10,671 nucleotides of DNA from SVFI01 sp045588655 (GTDB lineage Bacteria; Bacillota; Clostridia; Lachnospirales; Lachnospiraceae), in assembly GCA_045588655.1 (NCBI GenBank), contig JAZNEP010000001.1:1-10671 (forward strand). The letters are read 5' to 3'. Below, piece by piece: positions 1 through 5,882 of this stretch; the stretch's first letter is position 1; each line of letters begins with the position of its first letter. The notes under the pieces are model-generated. The model did not search any database and was not told the DNA's origin. It saw only the letters and a program-made list of their open reading frames with translations. A program made the translations under genes and the position numbers.

Positions 1-437
1 ACCCAAATCGAAGAAAGTATCAGATATATAAATTTCGCCCGATGATGTTCACTAATCAACAACATAATAGCAGACCACAGGCAAGCAGCCAACATTACCA
101 AAAACAACACCGACACAACAAAACCTGCGCCGAGAAGAGCCGCAATGCATATCGCTCCGAACAAAAGCCCTTGTAACGCCAATGATATTGTCATTAATAT
201 TTTCTGCAATCGGTCTACGTCCATATAGTAATCTATCATAAGCAAAAGAAACGCAATCACAGCCATTCCGACCGTAATCCAGAACCCTATACTTCCCCAG
301 ATTATTTCACTTTGATAAAACGCGTATTGCTCAATACTAAATCCGTATTCCCGACTTACCTTGACAATCCCGACAATCACAAGAACCGCCATAATTACGT
401 TGGCCAGCGTTGTTAATCCAAAACTGATTTTTCTCAT
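1..437 (-). CDS. Multi-spanning membrane protein, C-terminus beyond the window
   Basis: The open frame begins with MRKISFGLTT and has no stop before the left edge, so only the first 145 residues are visible. It is very hydrophobic, with likely membrane segments near residues 6-26, 45-68, 81-105 and 107-128, and a fifth starting at about 136. Short charged loops (DYYMDVDRLQK, SEHHRAK) separate them. I see no catalytic or transporter signature and do not recognise the family. An AGGAGG at 449-454 lies 11 bases upstream of this ATG but only 5 bases upstream of an in-frame GTG at 443-441, which would add two residues (ME), so the true start may be the GTG. An extended -10 promoter lies about 95 bases upstream. 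It is divergent from the XRE regulator gene, which may regulate it, but that is inference from position only. Confidence 0.8.
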   Translation of the reverse strand, partial: MRKISFGLTTLANVIMAVLVIVGIVKVSREYGFSIEQYAFYQSEIIWGSIGFWITVGMAVIAFLLLMIDYYMDVDRLQKILMTISLALQGLLFGAICIAALLGAGFVVSVLFLVMLAACLWSAIMLLISEHHRAKFIYLILSSIW

Positions 438-534
438 CTCCACATTTTCCTCCTCTTGCACGTTGTAAAACTTACCTTCTAAACAATCACAGACTTTATA
501 CTCATAAAATCCCACATGTCTCGAAGTATTTTAC

Positions 535-563
535 ATTATACCACAAGATTTTATTTATCGCTA
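535..563 (-). promoter_or_regulatory. Promoter for the membrane protein gene (extended -10)
   Basis: On the minus strand TATAAT occupies 540-535 and is directly preceded by TGG (543-541), a perfect extended -10. The matching -35 position, 17 bases upstream, reads TAGCGA (563-558), only three of six matches, which is usual for extended -10 promoters. Transcription would start near 528, leaving a leader of about 85-90 bases before the membrane protein gene. Confidence 0.6.
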
Positions 564-608
564 TACATTTTATAGTTTTGGATTATTATTCTTGAACTAA
601 ACAAATAC

Positions 609-614
609 TATAAT
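609..614 (+). promoter_or_regulatory. Candidate -10 element of the XRE regulator gene
   Basis: A perfect TATAAT sits 34 bases before the XRE start codon. The -35 position at 17-base spacing (586-591) reads TTATTC and is weak. A better-looking TTGAAC at 592-597 is only 11 bases away and so cannot pair with it. The promoter may be weak or activator-dependent. Confidence 0.4.
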
Positions 615-647
615 TACACCAATAATATCTTTTACGGAGGCATCGTG

Positions 648-965
648 ATGAAGGAACTTAATTTTGCACTAATCGGCCAGCGAATAAAAGAAATAAGAAC
701 CGCTAAAAAGTTAACGCAGGAATATTTGGCAGACCAAACCGGTGTAAATGTCAGCCATATAAGCAACATCGAAACCAACAAAGTAAAAGTCAGTCTCACC
801 TTGCTGATTGCGATATGCAATACTTTAGATGTAACCGTCGATTATTTACTTGGTAATGAATATCACAATCCGGCTTCTGCAACTGAGAAAGAATTGATTA
901 ACACAATGAAGAACATGAAACAGGATAAACTTGAGATTTTATTAAAGATTGCAAAAGTACTCTGA
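648..965 (+). CDS. XRE-family helix-turn-helix transcriptional regulator
   Basis: This is a 105-residue protein with a Cro/C1-type DNA-binding domain at about residues 8-68: IGQRIKEIRTAKKLTQEYLA leads into the turn, then VNVSHISNIE forms the recognition helix, and LLIAICNTLDVTVDYLLG closes the five-helix fold. Residues 75-105 form a short charged then leucine-rich helix that may help dimerisation. No ligand or peptidase domain follows, so it is a stand-alone repressor-type protein. The ATG at 648 is preferred over the adjacent in-frame GTG at 645, because GGAGG at 636-640 is 7 bases from the ATG and only 4 from the GTG. It is divergent from the membrane protein gene and convergent with the beta-galactosidase, ending 37 bases from that gene's stop with no hairpin seen between them. 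Its target is not known; its own divergent promoter region is the obvious candidate. Confidence 0.9.
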   Translation: MKELNFALIGQRIKEIRTAKKLTQEYLADQTGVNVSHISNIETNKVKVSLTLLIAICNTLDVTVDYLLGNEYHNPASATEKELINTMKNMKQDKLEILLKIAKVL

Positions 966-1002
966 CACTCTTCCTCCATCCTGATATACTATTGCATGTT
1001 CT

Positions 1003-3069
1003 CTACACGTTCTTTTCCAAAATCACAATATCATATGGTTCCAGGCATACTTTATCCATGATTTCTTCATCATTTAAAATATTTACATACTTTTGTTCCC
1101 CCGCTTCAAATCCATTTGAAAAGTCTATCTCCTTTCCCTCATCTGAAAAATTACCAATGAATATATATCTCTTTGTTTCATTCTCTCTATAACAGATTCC
1201 GATTCCCTCCGGAATCATTACATCGCCCAGCGCACCGGTGATATGTGCATCTTTCACAAGCTGACGGCACAGTGCTTCCATAAGTGTATCTTCGCAGTTT
1301 GCCGCAATATGATATGCAATACCTGCACCATACGCATTCTTTGTAATTACCGGTTCCCCTTGGTAATAATCTCTTTCATAAACTGCCAATATTTCCGCCG
1401 TTGTCACATGCACCACTTCGCAGAGCTCATTCAGTTTGTATCTGTTATCGTTCCAGCATGTCTCATTGCATTCTTCGTCAAACAACGCGTCTGTTTCTTC
1501 AACCCACATTCCCAAAACATCCGAGAGTTTCTCTTTCGTTGCTTCTCCAAGGAAACAGAGATCCGTTTCATCGACCACACCCGAAAAAGCGGTCGTCAAC
1601 AAAATTCCTCCACCTGCAACAAAATCACGAAGTTTCTGCTGAATCCCGTTATGGAACATATAAAGCAACGGTGCGATTATAATCTTATAATCGGTCAAAT
1701 CCGCCCGGGAATCCAACACATCGGTACCGATTCCGTTCTGCCAGAAATATTTGTAATACCGTGCACATAAATCATCATAATCGAGACCGCAATTTCTTGG
1801 TCCGTTTGATTGATTCAATGCCCATTTGCTTTCTTTATCATATATGATTGCAACATCCGCAGGATTATCACTGCCATATATTTTCTCCGACAGCTTCTGC
1901 ATATCAGCGCCAAGCGAAGAGACTTCTCTAAACACTCTTGTATTCTCTGTTCCAACATGAGAAATTACAGCCGAATGCATCTTCTCCGCACTTCCTCTTG
2001 ACTGGCGAACCTGAAAATATAAACCGCTTTCCGAACCATGCCCAATCGCATTCAACACTGCCAGTCTGTGCATGCCCGGCTTTTTCATTTTGCTGACGGG
2101 ACGCCAGTTAACGGTAGACGGCGTACACTCCATCAGAAGAAACGGACGCTTCTTTAAGCATCTCATATAGTCATGTGTAAAGCTTTCGCGATATGCTTCT
2201 GTTACATTACTTCCCGGCGCATGCCAATACGGATAACTGTCCCAGGATATCAAATCCAGCTCATCCGCCATATCCGGATAGCATAATCCATCGTAAAGCC
2301 CCATCATATTGGTCGTCACGGGAATCTCCGGATTCACAGCCTTAACAGCAGCAATTTCTGCCTTCAAAAAGTCCGTTGTCTGATATGTGGTAAATCTCCA
2401 CCAATCAAGCCATAATCCGTTAATTGCAGTCTCACTGATAGGTCCCGGAGCCTCCACCTGACTAAAATCAGAATAGGTATGAGACCAAAAACGTGCCCAC
2501 CATGCATGATTCATATTCTCTACTGTGCCGTACTTCTTTTGCAGGTATTCTCTAAAAGCCTGCTGACACAAAGGACAATAACATTCCCCACCATACTCAT
2601 TTGAAATATGCCATAAAATAACAGCAGGATGAGAAGCATATCGTTCTGCAAGCTTGGTATTGATAATCCGCACGCGTTCCCTATATGCCGGTGATGTCAT
2701 ACAGTGATTATGGCGGAATCCAAAATGGGCTCTTACCCCTCTTTCATCCACGCGCAACACCTCCGGATATTCTTCCGCCAGCCAATGAGGACGCGCACCT
2801 GACGGTGTTGCCAGATTCACATAAATTCCTGCCGCATATAGCTTGTCTATAATATCATCCATCCATGCAAAATCGAATTCGTCCTTTTTCGGTTCCAGAT
2901 GCGCCCAGGAAAAAATACCGAGACTCACATTATTGATGTGTGCCTTTTTCATTAAGGCAATATCTTTTTCCACAATTTCCGGATCGTTAATCCACTGATC
3001 AGGATTATAGTCTCCCCCATGTAAAATATGCGGGTATTTCGGTGTGATTGGTGCAAATCTCTTTCCCAT
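1003..3069 (-). CDS. GH42-family beta-galactosidase
   Basis: This 688-residue protein has the length and layout of glycoside hydrolase family 42, which releases terminal beta-D-galactose from galactosides and oligosaccharides with retention of configuration. The N-terminal TIM barrel (about 10-385) carries GGDYNPDQW (18-26). The acid/base residue is E158 in WHISNEYGG (153-161), and the nucleophile is E314 in LLMECTPSTVNW (311-322). C123, C163, C165 and C168 match the zinc-binding cysteine set known in this family. A trimerisation-type domain follows (about 400-610), then a short beta domain to the end. There is no signal peptide, so it acts in the cytoplasm on imported sugars. GGAGG at 3076-3080 is 6 bases before the ATG. 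The gene starts 54 bases after the flavodoxin-like gene on the same strand with no promoter or terminator visible between, so cotranscription is plausible. No sugar transporter or sugar regulator is nearby. Exact galactoside preference cannot be read from the sequence. Confidence 0.95.
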   Translation of the reverse strand: MGKRFAPITPKYPHILHGGDYNPDQWINDPEIVEKDIALMKKAHINNVSLGIFSWAHLEPKKDEFDFAWMDDIIDKLYAAGIYVNLATPSGARPHWLAEEYPEVLRVDERGVRAHFGFRHNHCMTSPAYRERVRIINTKLAERYASHPAVILWHISNEYGGECYCPLCQQAFREYLQKKYGTVENMNHAWWARFWSHTYSDFSQVEAPGPISETAINGLWLDWWRFTTYQTTDFLKAEIAAVKAVNPEIPVTTNMMGLYDGLCYPDMADELDLISWDSYPYWHAPGSNVTEAYRESFTHDYMRCLKKRPFLLMECTPSTVNWRPVSKMKKPGMHRLAVLNAIGHGSESGLYFQVRQSRGSAEKMHSAVISHVGTENTRVFREVSSLGADMQKLSEKIYGSDNPADVAIIYDKESKWALNQSNGPRNCGLDYDDLCARYYKYFWQNGIGTDVLDSRADLTDYKIIIAPLLYMFHNGIQQKLRDFVAGGGILLTTAFSGVVDETDLCFLGEATKEKLSDVLGMWVEETDALFDEECNETCWNDNRYKLNELCEVVHVTTAEILAVYERDYYQGEPVITKNAYGAGIAYHIAANCEDTLMEALCRQLVKDAHITGALGDVMIPEGIGICYRENETKRYIFIGNFSDEGKEIDFSNGFEAGEQKYVNILNDEEIMDKVCLEPYDIVILEKNV

Positions 3070-3123
3070 ATTCTTCCTCCCGACTTTTCTTTCGCTTATT
3101 CCAACCTTCTCTGCTCTTCCGGA

Positions 3124-3441
3124 TTACACTCCCAACGCCGCACAAAACTCCGCTATTTTAACATCATCTTCCGCTTTGACATTAGCTTTCGGGTCTATTA
3201 AAATAAGCTCTGCTTCAAAATTCTCAACATCGAATTCGTACGGCTTCAAGGTCGGTTTTTCTCCCATAACGGCACTTTTACCACCCCAGAAAAACTTTCC
3301 GGCTCCTTTGTCGGGATACGCCTTTTCCGGTTCAATTCTTAAGATATCCGTTTCACCGGTTTGCTTTAACTGTTCAGCGATTTTTTCGGCTGTGTATTCT
3401 GTATTTCCTTCCAATGAATAGTAAACGATTGCTGTTTTCAT
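3124..3441 (-). pseudogene. Flavodoxin-like protein with in-frame internal deletion
   Basis: The 105-residue product begins like a clostridial flavodoxin: MKTAIVYYSLEGNTEYTAEK contains the phosphate-binding loop (S9-L-E-G-N-T14), and KFFWGGKSAVMGEKPTLKPY (49-68) is typical of the group. Flavodoxins of this kind are about 150-180 residues long. After YEFDVENF the expected strand with the G-x-P-V-W-A loop and the later flavin-contacting loop are absent. The chain passes directly (about residues 75-80, near 3205-3216) into AELILIDPKANVKAEDD, which resembles the extreme C-terminus of full-length relatives. About 60-75 central residues therefore seem lost without breaking the frame. Without those loops FMN binding is doubtful, hence the pseudogene label, although the frame, start and ribosome site (AAGGAG at 3450-3455, 8 bases from the ATG) are intact. 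A promoter precedes it and the beta-galactosidase follows. An unusual short family member or an assembly artefact are the alternatives. Confidence 0.7.
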
Positions 3442-3484
3442 TCTTCTCTCTCCTTTTTTCTCCGGACTGAAGATTTTATTTTTG

Positions 3485-3513
3485 ATTATATCATTTTAAA
3501 CAGCCGCTCACAA
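3485..3513 (-). promoter_or_regulatory. Promoter for flavodoxin-like / beta-galactosidase unit
   Basis: On the minus strand TTGTGA (3513-3508, four of six -35 matches) is separated by exactly 17 bases from a perfect TATAAT (3490-3485) that is preceded by TGA, an extended -10. Transcription would start near 3478 and give a leader of about 37 bases. It is back to back with the marR promoter, their -35 elements being 17 bases apart. Confidence 0.7.
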
Positions 3514-3530
3514 CACAAAAGACTTTCAGC

Positions 3531-3559
3531 TTGATGAAGTTCTGAATTTATGTTAAAAT
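3531..3559 (+). promoter_or_regulatory. marR promoter
   Basis: TTGATG (3531-3536, four of six matches) is followed after 17 bases by TAAAAT (3554-3559, five of six), preceded by TGT to give an extended -10. The expected start of transcription (about 3566) falls inside the first palindromic operator at 3561-3574, so a protein bound there would block initiation. Confidence 0.7.
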
Positions 3560-3560
3560 A

Positions 3561-3574
3561 TGTAGCATGCTACA
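3561..3574. promoter_or_regulatory. MarR operator O1 (perfect 14-base palindrome)
   Basis: TGTAGCATGCTACA is perfectly self-complementary. It begins one base after the -10 element of the marR promoter. Two further copies flank this regulator's own gene, at 3607-3620 and 4101-4114, and this is the basis for assigning it to the MarR protein. MarR-family dimers commonly bind palindromes of about this size; the pairing with this protein is inferred. Confidence 0.75.
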
Positions 3575-3606
3575 GTTCCAGGCAAGGGAGATGCAGTATC
3601 AGAATA

Positions 3607-3620
3607 TGTAGCATGCGACA
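3607..3620. promoter_or_regulatory. MarR operator O2 (one mismatch)
   Basis: TGTAGCATGCGACA differs from O1 at one base and has the same upstream ATA. It lies in the marR leader, 46 bases (between starts) downstream of O1 and 22 bases before the marR start codon. No good -35 precedes it, so it probably strengthens repression, for example as a roadblock or a cooperative site, and does not mark a separate promoter. Confidence 0.65.
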
Positions 3621-3641
3621 ACTCTGGGCGGAGGGGATACA

Positions 3642-4061
3642 ATGTTAAAAAAAGAAGTCGGGTATCTTATCAAAAACATAAATGACAAATTGAAGGCGAA
3701 AGCCGATGCAGACTTAAAGCACTATAATCTTACCTTGACGCAGAGTCGTGTGTTCGCTTTTTTGCGTCACAAGGGCGGACAAGCCACACAGAAAGAGATT
3801 GAAACCTTTCTGGAAGTATCACATCCGACCGTCGTGGGTATTGTTTCAAGAATGGAACAAAACGGTCATGTAACAACCCGGACAGATGCCCGGGATAAAA
3901 GAAATAAAATTGTCAAATTAACCAGGCAGGCGGAGGAATTGGGGATTGATATGGAACATAATATTCTCGCCACGGAGAAAAAGATTATATCCACTCTTTC
4001 CGATGAAGATGCCGAGCGTTTAAGAGAAATGCTGTTAATCGTATATAAAAATCTTGAATAA
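3642..4061 (+). CDS. MarR-family transcriptional regulator
   Basis: This 139-residue winged-helix protein is of normal MarR length. An N-terminal dimerisation helix (MLKKEVGYLIKNINDKLKAK) leads to LTLTQSRVFAFLRHKGGQAT (30-49), then the DNA-binding helix-turn-helix KEIETFLEVSHPTVVGIVSR (51-70), and the wing with its typical D-x-R-D-K-R motif (TRTDARDKRNKIVKLT, 79-94). C-terminal helices (about 98-139) complete the dimer interface. GGAGG at 3630-3634 is 7 bases from the ATG. Operators lie in its promoter and leader and before the following ABC genes, so it most likely represses itself and the exporter and is released by a small ligand, as in other MarR-controlled exporters. This resembles the known regulator-ABC-ABC arrangements RcrRPQ and SatR-SatAB of streptococci, but no direct orthology is claimed. 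The inducing ligand cannot be read from the sequence. Confidence 0.95.
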   Translation: MLKKEVGYLIKNINDKLKAKADADLKHYNLTLTQSRVFAFLRHKGGQATQKEIETFLEVSHPTVVGIVSRMEQNGHVTTRTDARDKRNKIVKLTRQAEELGIDMEHNILATEKKIISTLSDEDAERLREMLLIVYKNLE

Positions 4062-4063
4062 GT

Positions 4064-4084
4064 AAGCCGGTTGCATATCGGCTT
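4064..4084 (+). terminator. Weak terminator or attenuator hairpin after marR
   Basis: AAGCCGGT (4064-4071) pairs with ATCGGCTT (4077-4084), including one G-U pair, around a five-base TGCAT loop. It starts three bases past the marR stop codon. The following bases are TCACTT, a poor U-tract, so termination would be partial. It overlaps the candidate -35 of the ABC promoter. Confidence 0.4.
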
Positions 4085-4099
4085 TCACTTAGACATAAA
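4071..4099 (+). promoter_or_regulatory. Candidate internal promoter of the ABC exporter genes
   Basis: TTGCAT (4071-4076) and CATAAA (4094-4099) are 17 bases apart. Each is a weak match (three and four of six), but the -10 ends exactly one base before the third operator copy, the same geometry as at the marR promoter. This shared register is the main support. Confidence 0.45.
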
Positions 4100-4100
4100 G

Positions 4101-4114
4101 TGTAGCATGCTACA
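4101..4114. promoter_or_regulatory. MarR operator O3 (perfect palindrome)
   Basis: This is a second perfect copy of TGTAGCATGCTACA, ending 16 bases before the start codon of the first ABC gene and three bases before its Shine-Dalgarno run. It lets the regulator control the exporter separately from its own gene. Confidence 0.75.
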
Positions 4115-4130
4115 CCAAAAGGAGGCAACT

Positions 4131-5882
4131 ATGATAAAAACATTGGCAAAAAGCTTGCGCGAGCATAAAAAAGGCTCCGTTCTAACAATTATTCTGTCAA
4201 TTCTGGAAGCGGGATTTGAAATATTAATACCGCTTTGCATGGCAAACGTAATTGACAAAGGGATTGATCTTGGGAATATGGGCGCAGTATGGAAGTATGG
4301 TCTCATTCTGTTCCTGTTTGCGGCGCTTCAGCTTATCACGGGCGTATTGGCTGCCCATATTGCAGCGCGCACCTCGGTTGGATTTTCTGCAAATCTTCGT
4401 CAGGATATGTACGATAATGTACAGACCTTTGCATTTTCCAACATCGATAAGTTTTCAACTGCATCGATTGTAACCCGTCTTACAACAGACATCACCAATA
4501 TTCAGAATGCGTATCAGATGTTAATCCGTATGGCGATTCGAGGCCCCATTATGCTTATCTTTTCCATGTGTGTATCTTTTAGCATAAACAGCTCGATTGC
4601 ATGGATTTTCCTTGCGATTATTCCGCTTATGGCGGCTTTACTGCTTTTGATTGTCAGAAGTGTACACCCGATATTCGGTCGAGTTTTCCGTACCTATGAC
4701 GAGTTAAACAATATCGTGCAGGAGAATGTACGCGGAATCCGCGTTGTGAAATCCTTTAATCGGGAAGAATACGAAATTGATAAATTCAAGGGAATCTCCC
4801 AAAACATATACAAGGACTTTGCCAAAGCAGAACGACTTCTGGCATTTAACTCTCCCATCATGCAGTTCTTCATGTACACATGTATGATACTCATTTCCTG
4901 GATTGGTGCCAAAGCGATTGTCGTAAGCGGAAACAATGCCGCACTGGGTATGACAACAGGCGATTTGACCGCGATGTTTTCTTATGCGATACAAATCCTC
5001 ATGAGCCTTATGATGCTCTCCATGGTTTTTGCCATGATGACCATCTCCATGGCTTCGGCACGTCGTATTGCCGAAATCTTAAACGAGAAGACAGACATTG
5101 CGAATCCGGCCAATCCGCAAATGACAGTGAAAGACGGTTCCATCTGTTTTGAAAACGTGGACTTCGTTTACGCTTCCAAAGCGGACAAAAAAGTACTTGA
5201 TAACATTAATCTCACCATCGCTTCGGGCGAAACAGTCGGCATCATAGGCGGTACGGGGTCATCCAAATCAAGCCTTGTGCAGTTGATTCCGCGTTTGTAT
5301 GACGTAACCGGCGGTCGCCTTTTACTTGCCGGTGTTGATGTCCGTGAATATGACCTTGAAGTCCTTCGTAATGCGGTTGCCATGGTTCTTCAGAAGAACG
5401 AGTTATTCTCAGGTACCATCAAAGAAAATCTGCGTTGGGGAAATGAAAATGCCACGGATGAAGAAATAGAGCAGGCCTGCAAACTTGCCTGTGCGGATGA
5501 GTTTATTCAAAGCTTCCCGGATAAGTATGATACGCATATCGAGCAGGGCGGCACAAATGTTTCCGGTGGGCAGAAACAGCGTCTATGCATTGCCCGCGCT
5601 TTATTGAAAAAACCGAAAGTTTTGATTCTGGATGACTCCACAAGTGCTGTGGATACAAAGACCGACGCCTCCATCCGGAAATCCTTCGCGGAATATATTC
5701 CGGACACAACCAAAATCATTATTGCACAGCGTATCAGTTCGGTACAACACGCAGATCAAATCATTGTTATGGACGATGGTAAGGTTGTTGCCGTTGGTAA
5801 CCATGCAACGCTTTTAGAAAGCTGCAATATATATCGCGAAGTATATGAATCTCAGAAGAAAGGAGACAGCGATCATGAATAA
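4131..5882 (+). CDS. ABC exporter subunit 1 (degenerate ATPase half)
   Basis: This 583-residue half-transporter has an N-terminal six-helix membrane domain (about 15-310) fused to an ATP-binding domain (about 338-575). The Walker A motif is altered: GGTGSSKSS (373-381) has serine for the last glycine. The Q-loop is Q421, and the signature is intact (NVSGGQ, 476-481). Walker B is followed by D502 in place of the catalytic glutamate (VLILDD), and the switch histidine is Q533 (IIIAQRIS). This is the pattern of the non-catalytic partner in heterodimeric exporters such as TM287/288 and BmrCD. Such exporters pump drugs, peptides or lipids out across the cytoplasmic membrane. The ATG at 4131 is chosen because GGAGG at 4121-4125 is 5 bases upstream; an in-frame ATG at 4071 would make the operator coding and has no ribosome site. 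The gene ends with an 8-base overlap into subunit 2. Substrate is unknown; multidrug or bacteriocin-type export is a guess from family. Confidence 0.93.
   Translation: MIKTLAKSLREHKKGSVLTIILSILEAGFEILIPLCMANVIDKGIDLGNMGAVWKYGLILFLFAALQLITGVLAAHIAARTSVGFSANLRQDMYDNVQTFAFSNIDKFSTASIVTRLTTDITNIQNAYQMLIRMAIRGPIMLIFSMCVSFSINSSIAWIFLAIIPLMAALLLLIVRSVHPIFGRVFRTYDELNNIVQENVRGIRVVKSFNREEYEIDKFKGISQNIYKDFAKAERLLAFNSPIMQFFMYTCMILISWIGAKAIVVSGNNAALGMTTGDLTAMFSYAIQILMSLMMLSMVFAMMTISMASARRIAEILNEKTDIANPANPQMTVKDGSICFENVDFVYASKADKKVLDNINLTIASGETVGIIGGTGSSKSSLVQLIPRLYDVTGGRLLLAGVDVREYDLEVLRNAVAMVLQKNELFSGTIKENLRWGNENATDEEIEQACKLACADEFIQSFPDKYDTHIEQGGTNVSGGQKQRLCIARALLKKPKVLILDDSTSAVDTKTDASIRKSFAEYIPDTTKIIIAQRISSVQHADQIIVMDDGKVVAVGNHATLLESCNIYREVYESQKKGDSDHE

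Noticed and set aside
966..1002. Terminator between the convergent XRE and beta-galactosidase genes
   Set aside because: The 37-base gap has no stem of useful length and no T-run.
1243..1770. A 175-codon open frame on the plus strand inside the beta-galactosidase gene
   Set aside because: It is fully antisense to a well-supported GH42 enzyme with intact catalytic motifs, has cysteine/histidine-rich low-quality composition and no ribosome site; it is a shadow frame.
3561..3620. CRISPR or short tandem repeat array suggested by repeated TGTAGCATGC
   Set aside because: There are only two copies here and one about 480 bases on, each palindromic and placed at promoters or leaders; this is operator structure, not an array.
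4071..4130. N-terminal extension of ABC subunit 1 from an upstream ATG
   Set aside because: The extra 20 residues would be encoded by the MarR operator and the Shine-Dalgarno run; the ATG at 4131 has GGAGG at 5 bases and starts like homologues.
5845..5874. N-terminal extension of ABC subunit 2 into subunit 1
   Set aside because: No ribosome site precedes 5845, whereas AAAGGAG sits 9 bases before the ATG at 5875.
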